Below are positions 37,221 through 46,355 of a DNA stretch of 64,000 nt, in pieces. This DNA comes from an uncultured Lachnospiraceae bacterium (GTDB lineage: Bacteria > Bacillota > Clostridia > Lachnospirales > Lachnospiraceae): the NCBI GenBank assembly GCA_947627245.1, contig CANQVH010000006.1, positions 1 to 64,000 on the forward strand. The letters are read 5' to 3'. Below the pieces are notes generated by a model. It saw only the letters and a program-made list of their open reading frames with translations, was not told the DNA's origin and did no database searches. Made by a program: the position numbers and the translations under genes. Each line of letters begins with the position of its first letter. Position 1 is the stretch's first letter.

Positions 37221-38795
37221 TTAATATTTTACGGCGGGTATCGTCACAATCACCTTTGTCCCCTCGCCGTACACGCTCTCGACCGACAGGCCGTACTCCG
37301 GTCCGTAATTGAGCTGCAGCCGCTGCTGCACATTGAAAAGGCCGAAACCGGACGGATCGGACGACTCCTGCGGACTTCCCGCCTGTCTGGGCAAGACCTG
37401 CGAGGCGCCCGCCTGTCCGGGTGCAGTCTTCGAGCCGCCCGTCTGTCCGGGTGCAGTCTTCGAGTTGCCTGCCTGTCTGGGTGCAGCCTTCGAGTCGCCC
37501 GTCTGTCCCCGGATAATCTCCCGAACCTCGGCAAGCCTCTCTGAATCCATGCCCATACCGTCGTCCTGCACGGTGAAGATCAGACGCTCCCCCTGCAGCG
37601 CTCCGAAGACCCGGATATGCCCGAGCGCGCGCTTGTTCTTGATGCCGTGGTACAGGGCGTTTTCGACGAGCGGCTGCAGCGTCAGCTTCAGGATCCGGTA
37701 GCCGTGCAGCTCCTCCGGGATCCGGATCTCGTACTCCAGAATATCCTGATAGCGGAACTGCTGGATCTCCAGATAGCTGCGGATGTGCGCCGCCTCCTCG
37801 CCGACCGTGATGTAGTCTCGCCCTTTGCTCAGCGTCGTCCGGAAGAAATCCGACAGCGACGACACCATGTTCACGACCTGCTCCTTCTCACCGGACTCAG
37901 CCAGCCAGATGATCGTGTCAAGCGTGTTATACAGGAAATGCGGATTGATCTGAGCCTGCAGAAGCCTCAGCTCCGTCGCGCGCAGGTTCTTCTGCTCCTG
38001 ACGAATGCCCTCGACCAGTCCTCCGATCTGCTCCACCATGCGGTTGAAGCTGGAATTCAATACCTCCATCTCCTCGATCCGGTCTTCGTGCGCCCGCACC
38101 TCGAAGTCGCCCCCGGCCGCCTGCGTCGTGATCCGGCAGAGGTTTTCAATCGGCTTCGTGACGCTCGTCATCACCCTGCGGCTGATCAGCAGCGCGCCGG
38201 CCACGATCAGGACGGAGACAACGGCGACGATCCGAATCGCCGCGTCCACGTCCGAACGGATGCCCTCGCGGAGATTTTCGAGGTTCGTCGATTCATAGTA
38301 AATATACTGCTGGATCTGCTCTTGGATCAGCTCGGTCAGGATGCGTACATTCGAGTCCAGACGCTCCATATTTTTGTCGTAGGTGCCGCTCACAAGCGCG
38401 TCGTCCACGATCTCGTCCACGCGGTTCTCCAGCGTATCCAGACACTTCAGGATTCGCTGCAGGCTGTTGCGCGCGTAGTCGGAATCCGCGATCTCCAGAA
38501 GCTCTGTGAACACATCCCTTGCCTCATCGATCATGACGTTCGGCTGCTCCGTCCCTACCAGCTCTTCGGCGCGCTCGGAGTTCGCCACGATGATATACAT
38601 GACGTAATCCAGATCTTCCTTGAAGTTGATGTTGTACGCGTTTGCCCTCGTGATGTTTTCCACAATCTTGTCATAGCGCCCCGAAAAGCTGTTCAGCAGC
38701 ACCAAAAGATACACGATCGTGGCCGTGAGCGGAACCACGCAAACCAGCAGAAGTCCGTTCAGCCTTTTTTTGATTGAGGATTTTTTTCGTTCCAT
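37221..38795 (-). CDS. Sensor histidine kinase, LytS/YesM family
   Basis: LRLLQAQINPHFLYNTLDTIIWLAE; HATPase NALYHGIKNK, VQDDGMGM, GFGLFNVQQRL; N-terminal TM and HAMP-like region. Confidence 0.92.
   Translation of the reverse strand: MERKKSSIKKRLNGLLLVCVVPLTATIVYLLVLLNSFSGRYDKIVENITRANAYNINFKEDLDYVMYIIVANSERAEELVGTEQPNVMIDEARDVFTELLEIADSDYARNSLQRILKCLDTLENRVDEIVDDALVSGTYDKNMERLDSNVRILTELIQEQIQQYIYYESTNLENLREGIRSDVDAAIRIVAVVSVLIVAGALLISRRVMTSVTKPIENLCRITTQAAGGDFEVRAHEDRIEEMEVLNSSFNRMVEQIGGLVEGIRQEQKNLRATELRLLQAQINPHFLYNTLDTIIWLAESGEKEQVVNMVSSLSDFFRTTLSKGRDYITVGEEAAHIRSYLEIQQFRYQDILEYEIRIPEELHGYRILKLTLQPLVENALYHGIKNKRALGHIRVFGALQGERLIFTVQDDGMGMDSERLAEVREIIRGQTGDSKAAPRQAGNSKTAPGQTGGSKTAPGQAGASQVLPRQAGSPQESSDPSGFGLFNVQQRLQLNYGPEYGLSVESVYGEGTKVIVTIPAVKY
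37378..37512. repeat. 30-bp in-frame tandem repeat (4 full copies plus partial) inside the histidine kinase gene
   Basis: Consensus cccgtctgtccgggtgcagtcttcgagttg at 37378, 37408, 37438, 37468, partial at 37498; encodes QAGNSKTAPG-type units. Confidence 0.9.
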
Positions 38796-38810
38796 GCAAG
38801 TCTCCTGTTA

Positions 38811-39842
38811 TTAGTATGCCCTTGTCTTTTGCAGCTCCTCAAGGTCCATGTCCGTGTCAAAATACGTCTCTTCCATATACTGGATCTTGTCCACGCTCCC
38901 GCCGTTCTCCAGCGTCTTTATGATCTCCTGCAGCTTCGGTCCGTGCAGCGGATTGCACTCGAAGCTCACGTTGATCTCGCCGGAGAGCATCGCGTCGAAC
39001 ACGGCGCGGACCGCGTCGAATGAAAGGATCGTAATCTCTCCGTCCGGCCCGCAGCTTCTCCCGGCTTCCTGAATCGCATCCACCGCGCCGAACGCCATAT
39101 TGTCATTCTCGCTGACTACGACGTCGATATCGTCATATTTCTGCAGAAGCGATTCCATCACTTCCTGCCCCTTCGCCTGCGTGAAATCCGCGTCCCGCAT
39201 CTCCAGCATATTCCAGTTGTCATGCTCCGCCATAACCTCGGCAAAGCCCTCCGTGCGGCCGAGCTGCGCGCTCGAATCCAGCGTCCCCTGCAAGGTGACG
39301 ATGTTGATCTCCTCGTCCGCGCGCCCCTGCTCCTTCAGGTACTGCTCCAGCCACTCCCCGGCGCGCCTGCCTTCGCTCTCAAAATCCGCGCCGATCCAGC
39401 ATGTATACAGATCCTCGTCCACCTGCGCCTTGCGGTCCACAAGAATCACCGGGATCCCGGCGTCCTTCGCCTCCTGCAAGACCGTGTCCCAACCGTTCTC
39501 CACGATCGGAGAGAGGACTATGTAATCGACCTCCTGCAAAATAAAATTCCGAATCGCCTTGAACTGGTTCTCCTGCTTCTGCTGGGCGTCCTCATAGATC
39601 AGATAAAACCCGTTCTCCGGCGTCAGCGCGGACTGGATTGACTCCGTGTTCGCCGCGCGCCAGTCCGATTCCGCGCCGACCTGCGAGAAACCGACCGCGA
39701 TCAGGTTTTCATCCATCTCCGTCTCAAACTGCTGAACCGGAGCCGTCTCCGACCCGGACTGCTCCTTTGCGCCGCAGCCGGTCAGAAGCAGAAACGCTCC
39801 AAAGACGACTGCCAGACCTTTTATTTTTTTGCCGTTATTCAT
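38811..39842 (-). CDS. Lipoprotein sugar-binding protein (YtfQ-like), second binding protein of the locus
   Basis: Lipobox FLLLTGCGAK; AVGFSQVGAESDWRAANTESI...QQKQENQFKAIRNFILQEVDYIVLSPIVENGWDTVLQEAKDAGIPVILVDRKAQVDEDLY. Confidence 0.9.
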   Translation of the reverse strand: MNNGKKIKGLAVVFGAFLLLTGCGAKEQSGSETAPVQQFETEMDENLIAVGFSQVGAESDWRAANTESIQSALTPENGFYLIYEDAQQKQENQFKAIRNFILQEVDYIVLSPIVENGWDTVLQEAKDAGIPVILVDRKAQVDEDLYTCWIGADFESEGRRAGEWLEQYLKEQGRADEEINIVTLQGTLDSSAQLGRTEGFAEVMAEHDNWNMLEMRDADFTQAKGQEVMESLLQKYDDIDVVVSENDNMAFGAVDAIQEAGRSCGPDGEITILSFDAVRAVFDAMLSGEINVSFECNPLHGPKLQEIIKTLENGGSVDKIQYMEETYFDTDMDLEELQKTRAY

Positions 39843-39917
39843 CTCCGGTCACTCCTTTCTCCCGGACCGTCCCATGCCATTTCTCCGCCGATGCTTTCCG
39901 ATCTTCTTCATCGTGGA

Positions 39918-41555
39918 TCAGCCGTTTTTCGCGGCGTCCGTGCGCCGATTTTTGTACTCGGTCGGACTGCAGCCGACGACCTTGCGGAATATGTAACTGA
40001 AATAATGGGAATCCTTGTATCCCACCTCATATGCGATCTCCGCGGTACGCAGATTGGAGCACATCAAAAGCTCCTTCGCCCGGTCGAGGCGCACCGAGGT
40101 CAGGTACTCCACAAAGGTCTGCCCGGTCTGCGCGCTGAAGATCGCGCTGAAATAGCTCGGGCTGATGTTTACCTGCGAGGCTACCTTGTTCAGCGACATG
40201 TCCTCGCGCTGATAATTTTCCCGGATAAAGGTCCGCGCCTCCTCGATCACCGCGTTGTAGCGCTTCATGGAGCTGCTGTCCCGCAGCTTCAGGGCCTCCG
40301 TGAAAAGGTCGCCGATCAGGCGCTTCATCTCCTGCAGCGACGTGGACTTCGCCACCGTCTCATTGATGTCCCTGCATGCGGGCGGCAGGCTCTGCGCGCC
40401 GATTTCCAAGTCCTCCAGAAAATCAACCACAGAAAAATAGAGATCCATCACCATATACTGACGATACAGCAGGGACTGAAAATTCTGCTCTCCGATGTTC
40501 GAAAAATATTCCTCAAGAAAATTTTCGACCTCCTCAAGCGTGCCGTTCTTCAGAAAACGGTCCGCCTGCTCGCGCTCCTCCCTGCGGGAACACATGCCGC
40601 TGATGTCGATCTTCTCCTCGGCTCCCCGGTGAAGCTTCGCGACGTCCTCCGCGCGGATCACCTGATTCGGCTCGGCAAAAAATCTCCCGGCGAACGCTTT
40701 TCCGGCCTCCTGATAGGAGCTTCGGATGTCGCCGAGGCGATGCGCCGTCGAACCGATCCCTCCGAAATACTGAATCTCCGGATACCCGGCCACGAGCTTG
40801 GTCAGCGCGTTCACGCACCCGGCAAGACGGCGTTCCGCATCCTCGTCCGTCTCTCCCTTGATGAGAAAGATCCAGCCCTCCGGACTGCGGTCGATCGTCA
40901 GCACCTGCTCCAAGCCCTCCGAAAGCTCCACGATCCGATCCGATACCGCGATCAGATCCCGCGAACCGCCGGGAGAATTGTCCTCCGGCATCAACTTGAA
41001 CAAAAGCACCTGATACACCGGCGCAGTGAAATCCATCCCCAGCCTCTGCCCGTTCTCAAGGAACTCGGCCGCAGACAGCTCGTTCGCGATCAGCGCGTTC
41101 CATAGCTTCTGCCGCTCCAGAAGCAGATTCTCGTTCATCTCCTTTCGGTACTCCTCCAGCAGACGATCCTGTTCCCGCTCCTTCTCGATGAGCGCGCCGA
41201 CCTCTTTCACCGCCTCCAGAAGCTTCGCAGAGCTGATCGGCTTCAGCAGGTACTGCGTGACGCCGATCTCGATCGCAGATTTCGCGTAATCGAATTCGTT
41301 GTAGCCGCTCAGGATAATGATCCGGATCTGCGGCAGCTCCTTCCTGACGATGCGGCTCAGCTCCAGCCCGTCCATGAACGGCATCTTGATATCCGTGATC
41401 AGGATGTCCGGTTTTGCCTTTATAATAAGAGGATAGGCCAGCTCTCCGTCGCTGGCCTCCCCTGCAAATATAAATCCCTCCCGCTCCCACGGGATGTTGT
41501 TCTTGATTCCGTTGCGGATGACGACTTCGTCCTCCACGAGAAATATTTTTAACAT
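39918..41555 (-). CDS. Response regulator with AraC-type C-terminal domain (YesN-like)
   Basis: MLKIFLVEDEVVIRNGIKNNIPW...ILITDIKMPFMDGLEL...LKPISSAKLLEAV; C-term VNISPSYFSAIFSAQTGQTFVEYLTSVRLDRAKELL. Confidence 0.92.
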   Translation of the reverse strand: MLKIFLVEDEVVIRNGIKNNIPWEREGFIFAGEASDGELAYPLIIKAKPDILITDIKMPFMDGLELSRIVRKELPQIRIIILSGYNEFDYAKSAIEIGVTQYLLKPISSAKLLEAVKEVGALIEKEREQDRLLEEYRKEMNENLLLERQKLWNALIANELSAAEFLENGQRLGMDFTAPVYQVLLFKLMPEDNSPGGSRDLIAVSDRIVELSEGLEQVLTIDRSPEGWIFLIKGETDEDAERRLAGCVNALTKLVAGYPEIQYFGGIGSTAHRLGDIRSSYQEAGKAFAGRFFAEPNQVIRAEDVAKLHRGAEEKIDISGMCSRREEREQADRFLKNGTLEEVENFLEEYFSNIGEQNFQSLLYRQYMVMDLYFSVVDFLEDLEIGAQSLPPACRDINETVAKSTSLQEMKRLIGDLFTEALKLRDSSSMKRYNAVIEEARTFIRENYQREDMSLNKVASQVNISPSYFSAIFSAQTGQTFVEYLTSVRLDRAKELLMCSNLRTAEIAYEVGYKDSHYFSYIFRKVVGCSPTEYKNRRTDAAKNG

Positions 41556-41556
41556 A

Positions 41557-41835
41557 TCATGCACCATAAAATCCTTTGTCACTGGTCTCCCGCCACTTGA
41601 GATACATTTCCTTATAATTATCTTTAATAAATTCTCTGACAATGCGCATTTCTCTATCTGTCAGTTGTCCCTGTTTTTCTACTACTGTGTCCCCGTTGTC
41701 CTTCACAAAAAACTTGGCAGAACCGGCTTCTGTCAATTTTCGATCGCTTGCATGCACATGCATCGCCTCAATAATGCAATGAGAGGTATAATATAGATAG
41801 TATCCGCATATCTTAAATTCATAATATTTCGGCAT
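41557..41835 (-). CDS. Small protein, DUF4160-like
   Basis: MPKYYEFKICGYYLYYTSHCIIEAMHVHASDRKLTEAGSAKFFVKDNGDTVVEKQGQLTDREMRIVREFIKDNYKEMYLKW resembles DUF4160 (MHVHVS...SAKFW). Confidence 0.65.
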   Translation of the reverse strand: MPKYYEFKICGYYLYYTSHCIIEAMHVHASDRKLTEAGSAKFFVKDNGDTVVEKQGQLTDREMRIVREFIKDNYKEMYLKWRETSDKGFYGA

Positions 41836-41838
41836 CTG

Positions 41839-42066
41839 TTATACCTCCAGAAATTTCCTGTTGCGGTTATAATAATCCATCACAATCGCGATCTCAATAT
41901 CATCCATGCTGGTCTCAATTACGGCGGAGTCACTGCTGATCACTGCCGCTCTATCCAAACCGTTAAGATTCAAAACGCGAATATTCTGACCATCTTTTGT
42001 AAACGCGTATCCGTTCACAATCAAATCTGCATTGTCCGCCACTTTTGCAACATCAATCATTTGCAA
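41839..42066 (-). CDS. Small conserved-looking protein, unknown function
   Basis: 75-aa ORF 3 bp upstream of the DUF4160-like ORF, overlapping the next ORF. Confidence 0.6.
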   Translation of the reverse strand: MQMIDVAKVADNADLIVNGYAFTKDGQNIRVLNLNGLDRAAVISSDSAVIETSMDDIEIAIVMDYYNRNRKFLEV

Positions 42067-42322
42067 TCCTCACTTTCTTGATCGGATTCAGAAAAACATC
42101 CGGTTCCAGATACAGGTTTTCAAGGATAGGTACTAAATCAATATATTCCTCCACTTCCCCTAATCCTCGATATACCGCCATAACCACAAGATAGCCATGA
42201 TCCCATTCAACGATCCGGGTATACTTTTCCAATTTCGAAGACGTCACAAACCTTATCGTACAATTATTATAGGAAAATGACGTGAACCGTTCGTCATTGC
42301 TCAGCACTGCTTCTCCCGGCAT
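42053..42322 (-). CDS. Small conserved-looking protein, unknown function
   Basis: 89-aa ORF MPGEAVLSNDERFTSFSYNNCTIRFVTSSKLEKYTRIVEWDHGYLVVMAVYRGLGEVEEYIDLVPILENL; 14-bp overlap with the next ORF. Confidence 0.6.
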   Translation of the reverse strand: MPGEAVLSNDERFTSFSYNNCTIRFVTSSKLEKYTRIVEWDHGYLVVMAVYRGLGEVEEYIDLVPILENLYLEPDVFLNPIKKVRIAND

Positions 42323-42445
42323 AACTGAGATCTCCCTTCCATGTGCGCAGAATGCGGCACTATAAGTTATGATTTATCTATAGTATACCTTGAAAACCAT
42401 CCGGAGGACAAGTATTCTTTTATAGAATTTGGTTCAAAATTCTCT

Positions 42446-42476
42446 GAAAAAAAGCCCCGGTTCAATCCTCCGGGGC
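42446..42476 (-). terminator. Intrinsic terminator downstream of the aldehyde dehydrogenase
   Basis: Minus strand GCCCCGG-AGGATTGAA-CCGGGGC then TTTTTTT. Confidence 0.88.
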
Positions 42477-42484
42477 ATGCGTAC

Positions 42485-43876
42485 TCATCTGAGAAACATC
42501 TTTATCAGGAAATCCTTCCATCCGCTGTACGGCTGATAGCGGAACGGCAGGTCGATCCATGTGTACTTTTTTACAATGCTCCTGCGGTGGTTGAACAGCT
42601 CAAAGCTGTCGCGGCCGTGATAGCTTCCCATCCCGCTCCCGCCGACTCCGCCGAAGCCCATGCGGCTCGTCGCCAGATGGATGATCGTATCATTGATACA
42701 GCCTCCGCCGAAGCTCACATACTTCAATATTTTTTTCTCGACGGCGCGGCTGCCAGTAAACAGATAAAGCGCCAACGGCTTCTCGCGCTTCGTCGTATAG
42801 GTGATGACCTCGGAAATGTCCCGGAAGGTCATGACCGGCAGGATCGGCCCAAAAATCTCCTGCTTCATGATCGCGTCGGACGGCGAGATCCCCGTGAGCA
42901 CGGTCGGCGCAATCTGCAGCGTCTCCCGTCTCGTCTGGCCGCCGCAGTACACGCTCCCGCACCGCAGCAATCCGCACAGACGATTGAAATGCTTTTCGTT
43001 CACAATGCGCCCGTAGTTCGGATTGTCGAGCGGCTGCGCGCCGAGCTGCCGCCGGATGCACTTCTTGATCTCCGCGAGCAGCTTCTCCTTCACCTGCTCA
43101 TGAACAAAGAGATAATCCGGCGCCACGCAGGTCTGCCCCACGTTCAGGTACTTCCCGAAAACGATGCGACGAGCGGCGAGCTTGATATTTGCGGTCTTAT
43201 CCACGATGCAGGGGCTCTTGCCGCCCAGCTCCAGACAGACCGGCGTCAGATTGCGGGACGCTTTTTCCATCACGAGTTTTCCGACCGCTACGCTGCCCGT
43301 GAAAAAGATAAAGTCAAACTTCTGCTCAAGAAGCGCCGTGTTCTCCTCTCTTCCGCCTTTGACGACCGCGATGACATGCGGCGCAAAGCACTCACCGATG
43401 ATCTTTTCGATCACGTCAGACGTAGCCGGCGAATACGCGCTCGGCTTAATCACAACGCAGTTGCCGGCCGCAAGCGCGCCGATCACAGGCTCCAGCGCCA
43501 GCATGAACGGATAATTCCACGGCGACATCACAAGCACCACGCCGTAAGGCTCCGGCGATGTGAAGCTCGTCGCGTGAAACTGCGCAAGCGGCGTCAGAAC
43601 GCGCCGGTCCTTCGCATAGCCGCGCAGATGTCCGATCATGTGCGACAGCTCCGAGAGCACCATTCCGGTCTCGCACATATACGTCTCCGACGCGGACTTG
43701 TTCAGGTCTGCGCGAAGCGCCGCCTCGATTTCCTTTTGATTTCTGAGGATTGCTTTTTTCAGCGTTTTCAAGGCCGCGATCCGCCAAGCGATATTCCGCG
43801 TCTTGCCCTTCTCGAAGTAGGCGCGCTGTTTGGTGACTATCTGTTCAATCTCCATGCTTACCTCCATATAAATCAA
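42485..43876 (-). CDS. Aldehyde dehydrogenase, class 3 (ALDH3)-like
   Basis: VLVMSPWNYPFMLALEPVIGALAAGNCVVIKPS; FTGSVAVGK; LELGGKSPCIVD; LNVGQTCVAPDYLFV; C-terminal DLPFRYQPYSGWKDFLIKMFLR. Confidence 0.92.
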   Translation of the reverse strand: MIYMEVSMEIEQIVTKQRAYFEKGKTRNIAWRIAALKTLKKAILRNQKEIEAALRADLNKSASETYMCETGMVLSELSHMIGHLRGYAKDRRVLTPLAQFHATSFTSPEPYGVVLVMSPWNYPFMLALEPVIGALAAGNCVVIKPSAYSPATSDVIEKIIGECFAPHVIAVVKGGREENTALLEQKFDFIFFTGSVAVGKLVMEKASRNLTPVCLELGGKSPCIVDKTANIKLAARRIVFGKYLNVGQTCVAPDYLFVHEQVKEKLLAEIKKCIRRQLGAQPLDNPNYGRIVNEKHFNRLCGLLRCGSVYCGGQTRRETLQIAPTVLTGISPSDAIMKQEIFGPILPVMTFRDISEVITYTTKREKPLALYLFTGSRAVEKKILKYVSFGGGCINDTIIHLATSRMGFGGVGGSGMGSYHGRDSFELFNHRRSIVKKYTWIDLPFRYQPYSGWKDFLIKMFLR

Positions 43877-43906
43877 TCCGTTTTTTCTCTGAAAATATCA
43901 TTTGAA

Positions 43907-45085
43907 CTACTCACCGTAGCACACTTCCAATATCTTCAGCACTGAGTCGTAGGTCACTTGTCTTGGGTTGACGATGACAGCGCCGTCGTTGAGGGCTGTG
44001 CGGGCCACGTCCGGGAACTTTGCCGGATCCGCCCCGGCCTCTTTGAGCGTCATCGGAAGACCTGTCAGCTTATTCAGGCGTCTCCGAAGCTTCAACACCT
44101 CCGCGATCATGCGGTCGGCGCGCTTATTTTCCGGTGTCTTCAGGTAGATCTCCGGTCCGGCCAGATATAAAAGAAGCTGCGCGTATGTGTCCTTGCAATA
44201 ATTTCGATTGAACATCATGCCTGCCGGAAGCAGGATATTCATCGCGTCTCCGTGCGGAACGCGGCAGACGCCGCCGAGCGCATGCCCGATCGCATGCACC
44301 ACGCCGACCATGCTGTTCGAGAAGGCCGCGCCGGCCAAAAAGCTCGCATTCGCCATCGCAGCGCGCGCTTCTTTTGATTTGCCGAAACGCACCGCCCGGA
44401 TCAGATTTTTCCCGACCAGCTCAACCGCTGCCGTCGCATATGCGTCGCTGAGCGGATTCTTCTGCATACAACTGTACGCCTCGATCGCGTGGCACAGCGT
44501 ATCCATCCCGGTCGACGCCGTGATCCTCGGAGGCAGCGTCGCCGTCATGCGCGGATCAAGGATCGCCACATCCGGAAGAAGCTGCTGCGAGATGAATTCC
44601 ATTTTCACATGCTTCGTCTCATTTTTGATTACCGCAACGTCGGTCGCCTCGCTCCCGGTACCCGCCGTCGTCGGAAGCGCGACAAACGGCACTTCCTTTC
44701 CGCGCGGAATGCTCTCGCAGCCCATCAGATCTAACAGATCTTCCGCTTCCTGCGAGATCAGCAGCCGCACGCCCTTCGCCGTGTCGAGCACGCTGCCGCC
44801 GCCCAAGGCTACCAGCGCGTCGCACTCGAAATCACGGTACTCCTTCGCGATCCGATTCACAACCTCCACACTGCTGTCGCGCGGGATATCCGTAAAAATG
44901 CGTCCGATCCTCATCTCCCCAAGCGCGTCCGTCACAAGCTTCAGCGTGCCGAGCTGTTCCAGCATCGCATCACTTAGAATCATCGGATTTTTCGCGCCGA
45001 GCATCTCCAGCTCATACGCAAGATTGTCAAGCGCTCCCTTGCCGGAGCACAGTTTGGTCGGATTGGTAAATTCAAAATAATTCAT
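43907..45085 (-). CDS. Iron-containing alcohol dehydrogenase
   Basis: DALVALGGGSVLDTAKGVRLLI; VPFVALPTTAGTGSEATDVAVI; GMDTLCHAIEAY; VGVVHAIGHALGGVCRVPHGDAM. Confidence 0.93.
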   Translation of the reverse strand: MNYFEFTNPTKLCSGKGALDNLAYELEMLGAKNPMILSDAMLEQLGTLKLVTDALGEMRIGRIFTDIPRDSSVEVVNRIAKEYRDFECDALVALGGGSVLDTAKGVRLLISQEAEDLLDLMGCESIPRGKEVPFVALPTTAGTGSEATDVAVIKNETKHVKMEFISQQLLPDVAILDPRMTATLPPRITASTGMDTLCHAIEAYSCMQKNPLSDAYATAAVELVGKNLIRAVRFGKSKEARAAMANASFLAGAAFSNSMVGVVHAIGHALGGVCRVPHGDAMNILLPAGMMFNRNYCKDTYAQLLLYLAGPEIYLKTPENKRADRMIAEVLKLRRRLNKLTGLPMTLKEAGADPAKFPDVARTALNDGAVIVNPRQVTYDSVLKILEVCYGE

Positions 45086-45199
45086 GTGCGAGTTCTCGCT
45101 CCTTTCTTCCATTCACACCCTGTCTTTTTCTTAATCAGATATTCTCCGGTAACGCTAGCATACAGACAACTGTCGGATTTCCTGATTGGGTTCCTTTCG

Positions 45200-45682
45200 T
45201 CACACGTTCTCCAGCAGCGCCAACGCATAGACCTTCAGCGGCGCCAGTTGCCTGCTCGGAATCTCTTTCAGAATACGACCGCTCCAGACGCGCGGAAACA
45301 GATATGCCTCCGCGAATTCCACGCATCGCACAAAGCCCATTGTCTTGTAAATGTCCCCTTCCAGCGTAAACAGATGCTCCGCATATGCGTCCGCGATGCT
45401 CTTCTGTCCGCTCAACACGCAAAACGCGCCCTCCACCGATTTGAAACGCATCGTGATGTCGGCCCTCTGCGCGCGCGGCAGCTTCCGGAATCCCACATGC
45501 TCGCTCCGACGCAGCGCCAGCACCGCTCCGCCCGGCCCGCACACCAGCTTGAAGGAAATGTTTTTGTCCCAACTGTCGATCTCATCCCGCACGCGGCTGT
45601 CGTTCTTGTAGAGCACGCGCAGGCTGCGATACAGCACCTGCAGCACCAGCGCATTGATATGGTTCAGCAGTTCTTTTTTCAT
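45200..45682 (-). CDS. SCP2-like (sterol-carrier/lipid-binding fold) protein
   Basis: MKKELLNHINALVLQVLYR...ADITMRFKSVEGAFCVLSGQKSIADAYAEHLFTLEGDI; resembles SCP-2 domains. Confidence 0.55.
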   Translation of the reverse strand: MKKELLNHINALVLQVLYRSLRVLYKNDSRVRDEIDSWDKNISFKLVCGPGGAVLALRRSEHVGFRKLPRAQRADITMRFKSVEGAFCVLSGQKSIADAYAEHLFTLEGDIYKTMGFVRCVEFAEAYLFPRVWSGRILKEIPSRQLAPLKVYALALLENV

Positions 45683-45794
45683 AAATATAGCCCCTCTTTT
45701 CCACTCTATCACTTTAAATCGCTAACTATCTTACTGCGGGGAACATCGATTGTCAAGAGAATGCTTGTCCGAATAGTTTTGTCAAATTGTAATA

Positions 45795-46355
45795 TCACTC
45801 AGCTTGATATCGGGAATAATCCCGCTCAAACAATTCTTCGCTGATCTGCGGACGCAGGATCTCCGGCGGCACCCGCTCCAAAAGCTTCTGCACCACAAAA
45901 CGCCTGCTCTTTCCCGGATAGCGAGGCAACATATTTTTCGCCTGAATATGCGCAAGCTCCTGCCGCCATAGAAGTCCCAGCTTGCGTTTCCAGTCCACCT
46001 TCGGATTCTCCTTCGCCCGACGCAGCTCATAAAAGTCGACCGCCCCGTCCTCTTCCTCCACTGTGATGATGCCCCACCACTCCGGAACATGCTCCTCGAT
46101 ATGCATCGCATGACGCGTGCCCGCCACGACATAATTCGCGTCAAAGAACCGATCGTAATCCTTCACCTGCCGCGCCAGTCTTGCGTATGTGTCCGCATCG
46201 CTCTTGATCTCGATCCCTACCAGCGCATCCGGAAGCACCATCACAAGATCGGCCCGCGACTGACCCATCTGCTTTTCTTCAATTACCCGCACCTTTTCGT
46301 ACCGAGCCTCCAAAAAGTCAAACAAAGGCTCGCGAATATCCTTGTCGTACAGCAT
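45795..46355 (-). CDS. sce7726-like / PD-(D/E)XK nuclease-fold protein
   Basis: MLYDKDIREPLFDFLEARYEKVRVIEEKQMGQSRADLVMVLPDALVGIEIKSDADTYARLARQVKDYDRFFDANYVVAG. Confidence 0.75.
   Translation of the reverse strand: MLYDKDIREPLFDFLEARYEKVRVIEEKQMGQSRADLVMVLPDALVGIEIKSDADTYARLARQVKDYDRFFDANYVVAGTRHAMHIEEHVPEWWGIITVEEEDGAVDFYELRRAKENPKVDWKRKLGLLWRQELAHIQAKNMLPRYPGKSRRFVVQKLLERVPPEILRPQISEELFERDYSRYQAE

Noticed and set aside
37617-38777. 386-aa + strand ORF opposite the histidine kinase
   Set aside because: Shadow ORF; minus strand has intact kinase motifs.
42341-43945. 534-aa + strand ORF opposite the ALDH gene
   Set aside because: Covers the whole antisense of a well-supported ALDH3 gene and its terminator; composition typical of shadow ORFs.
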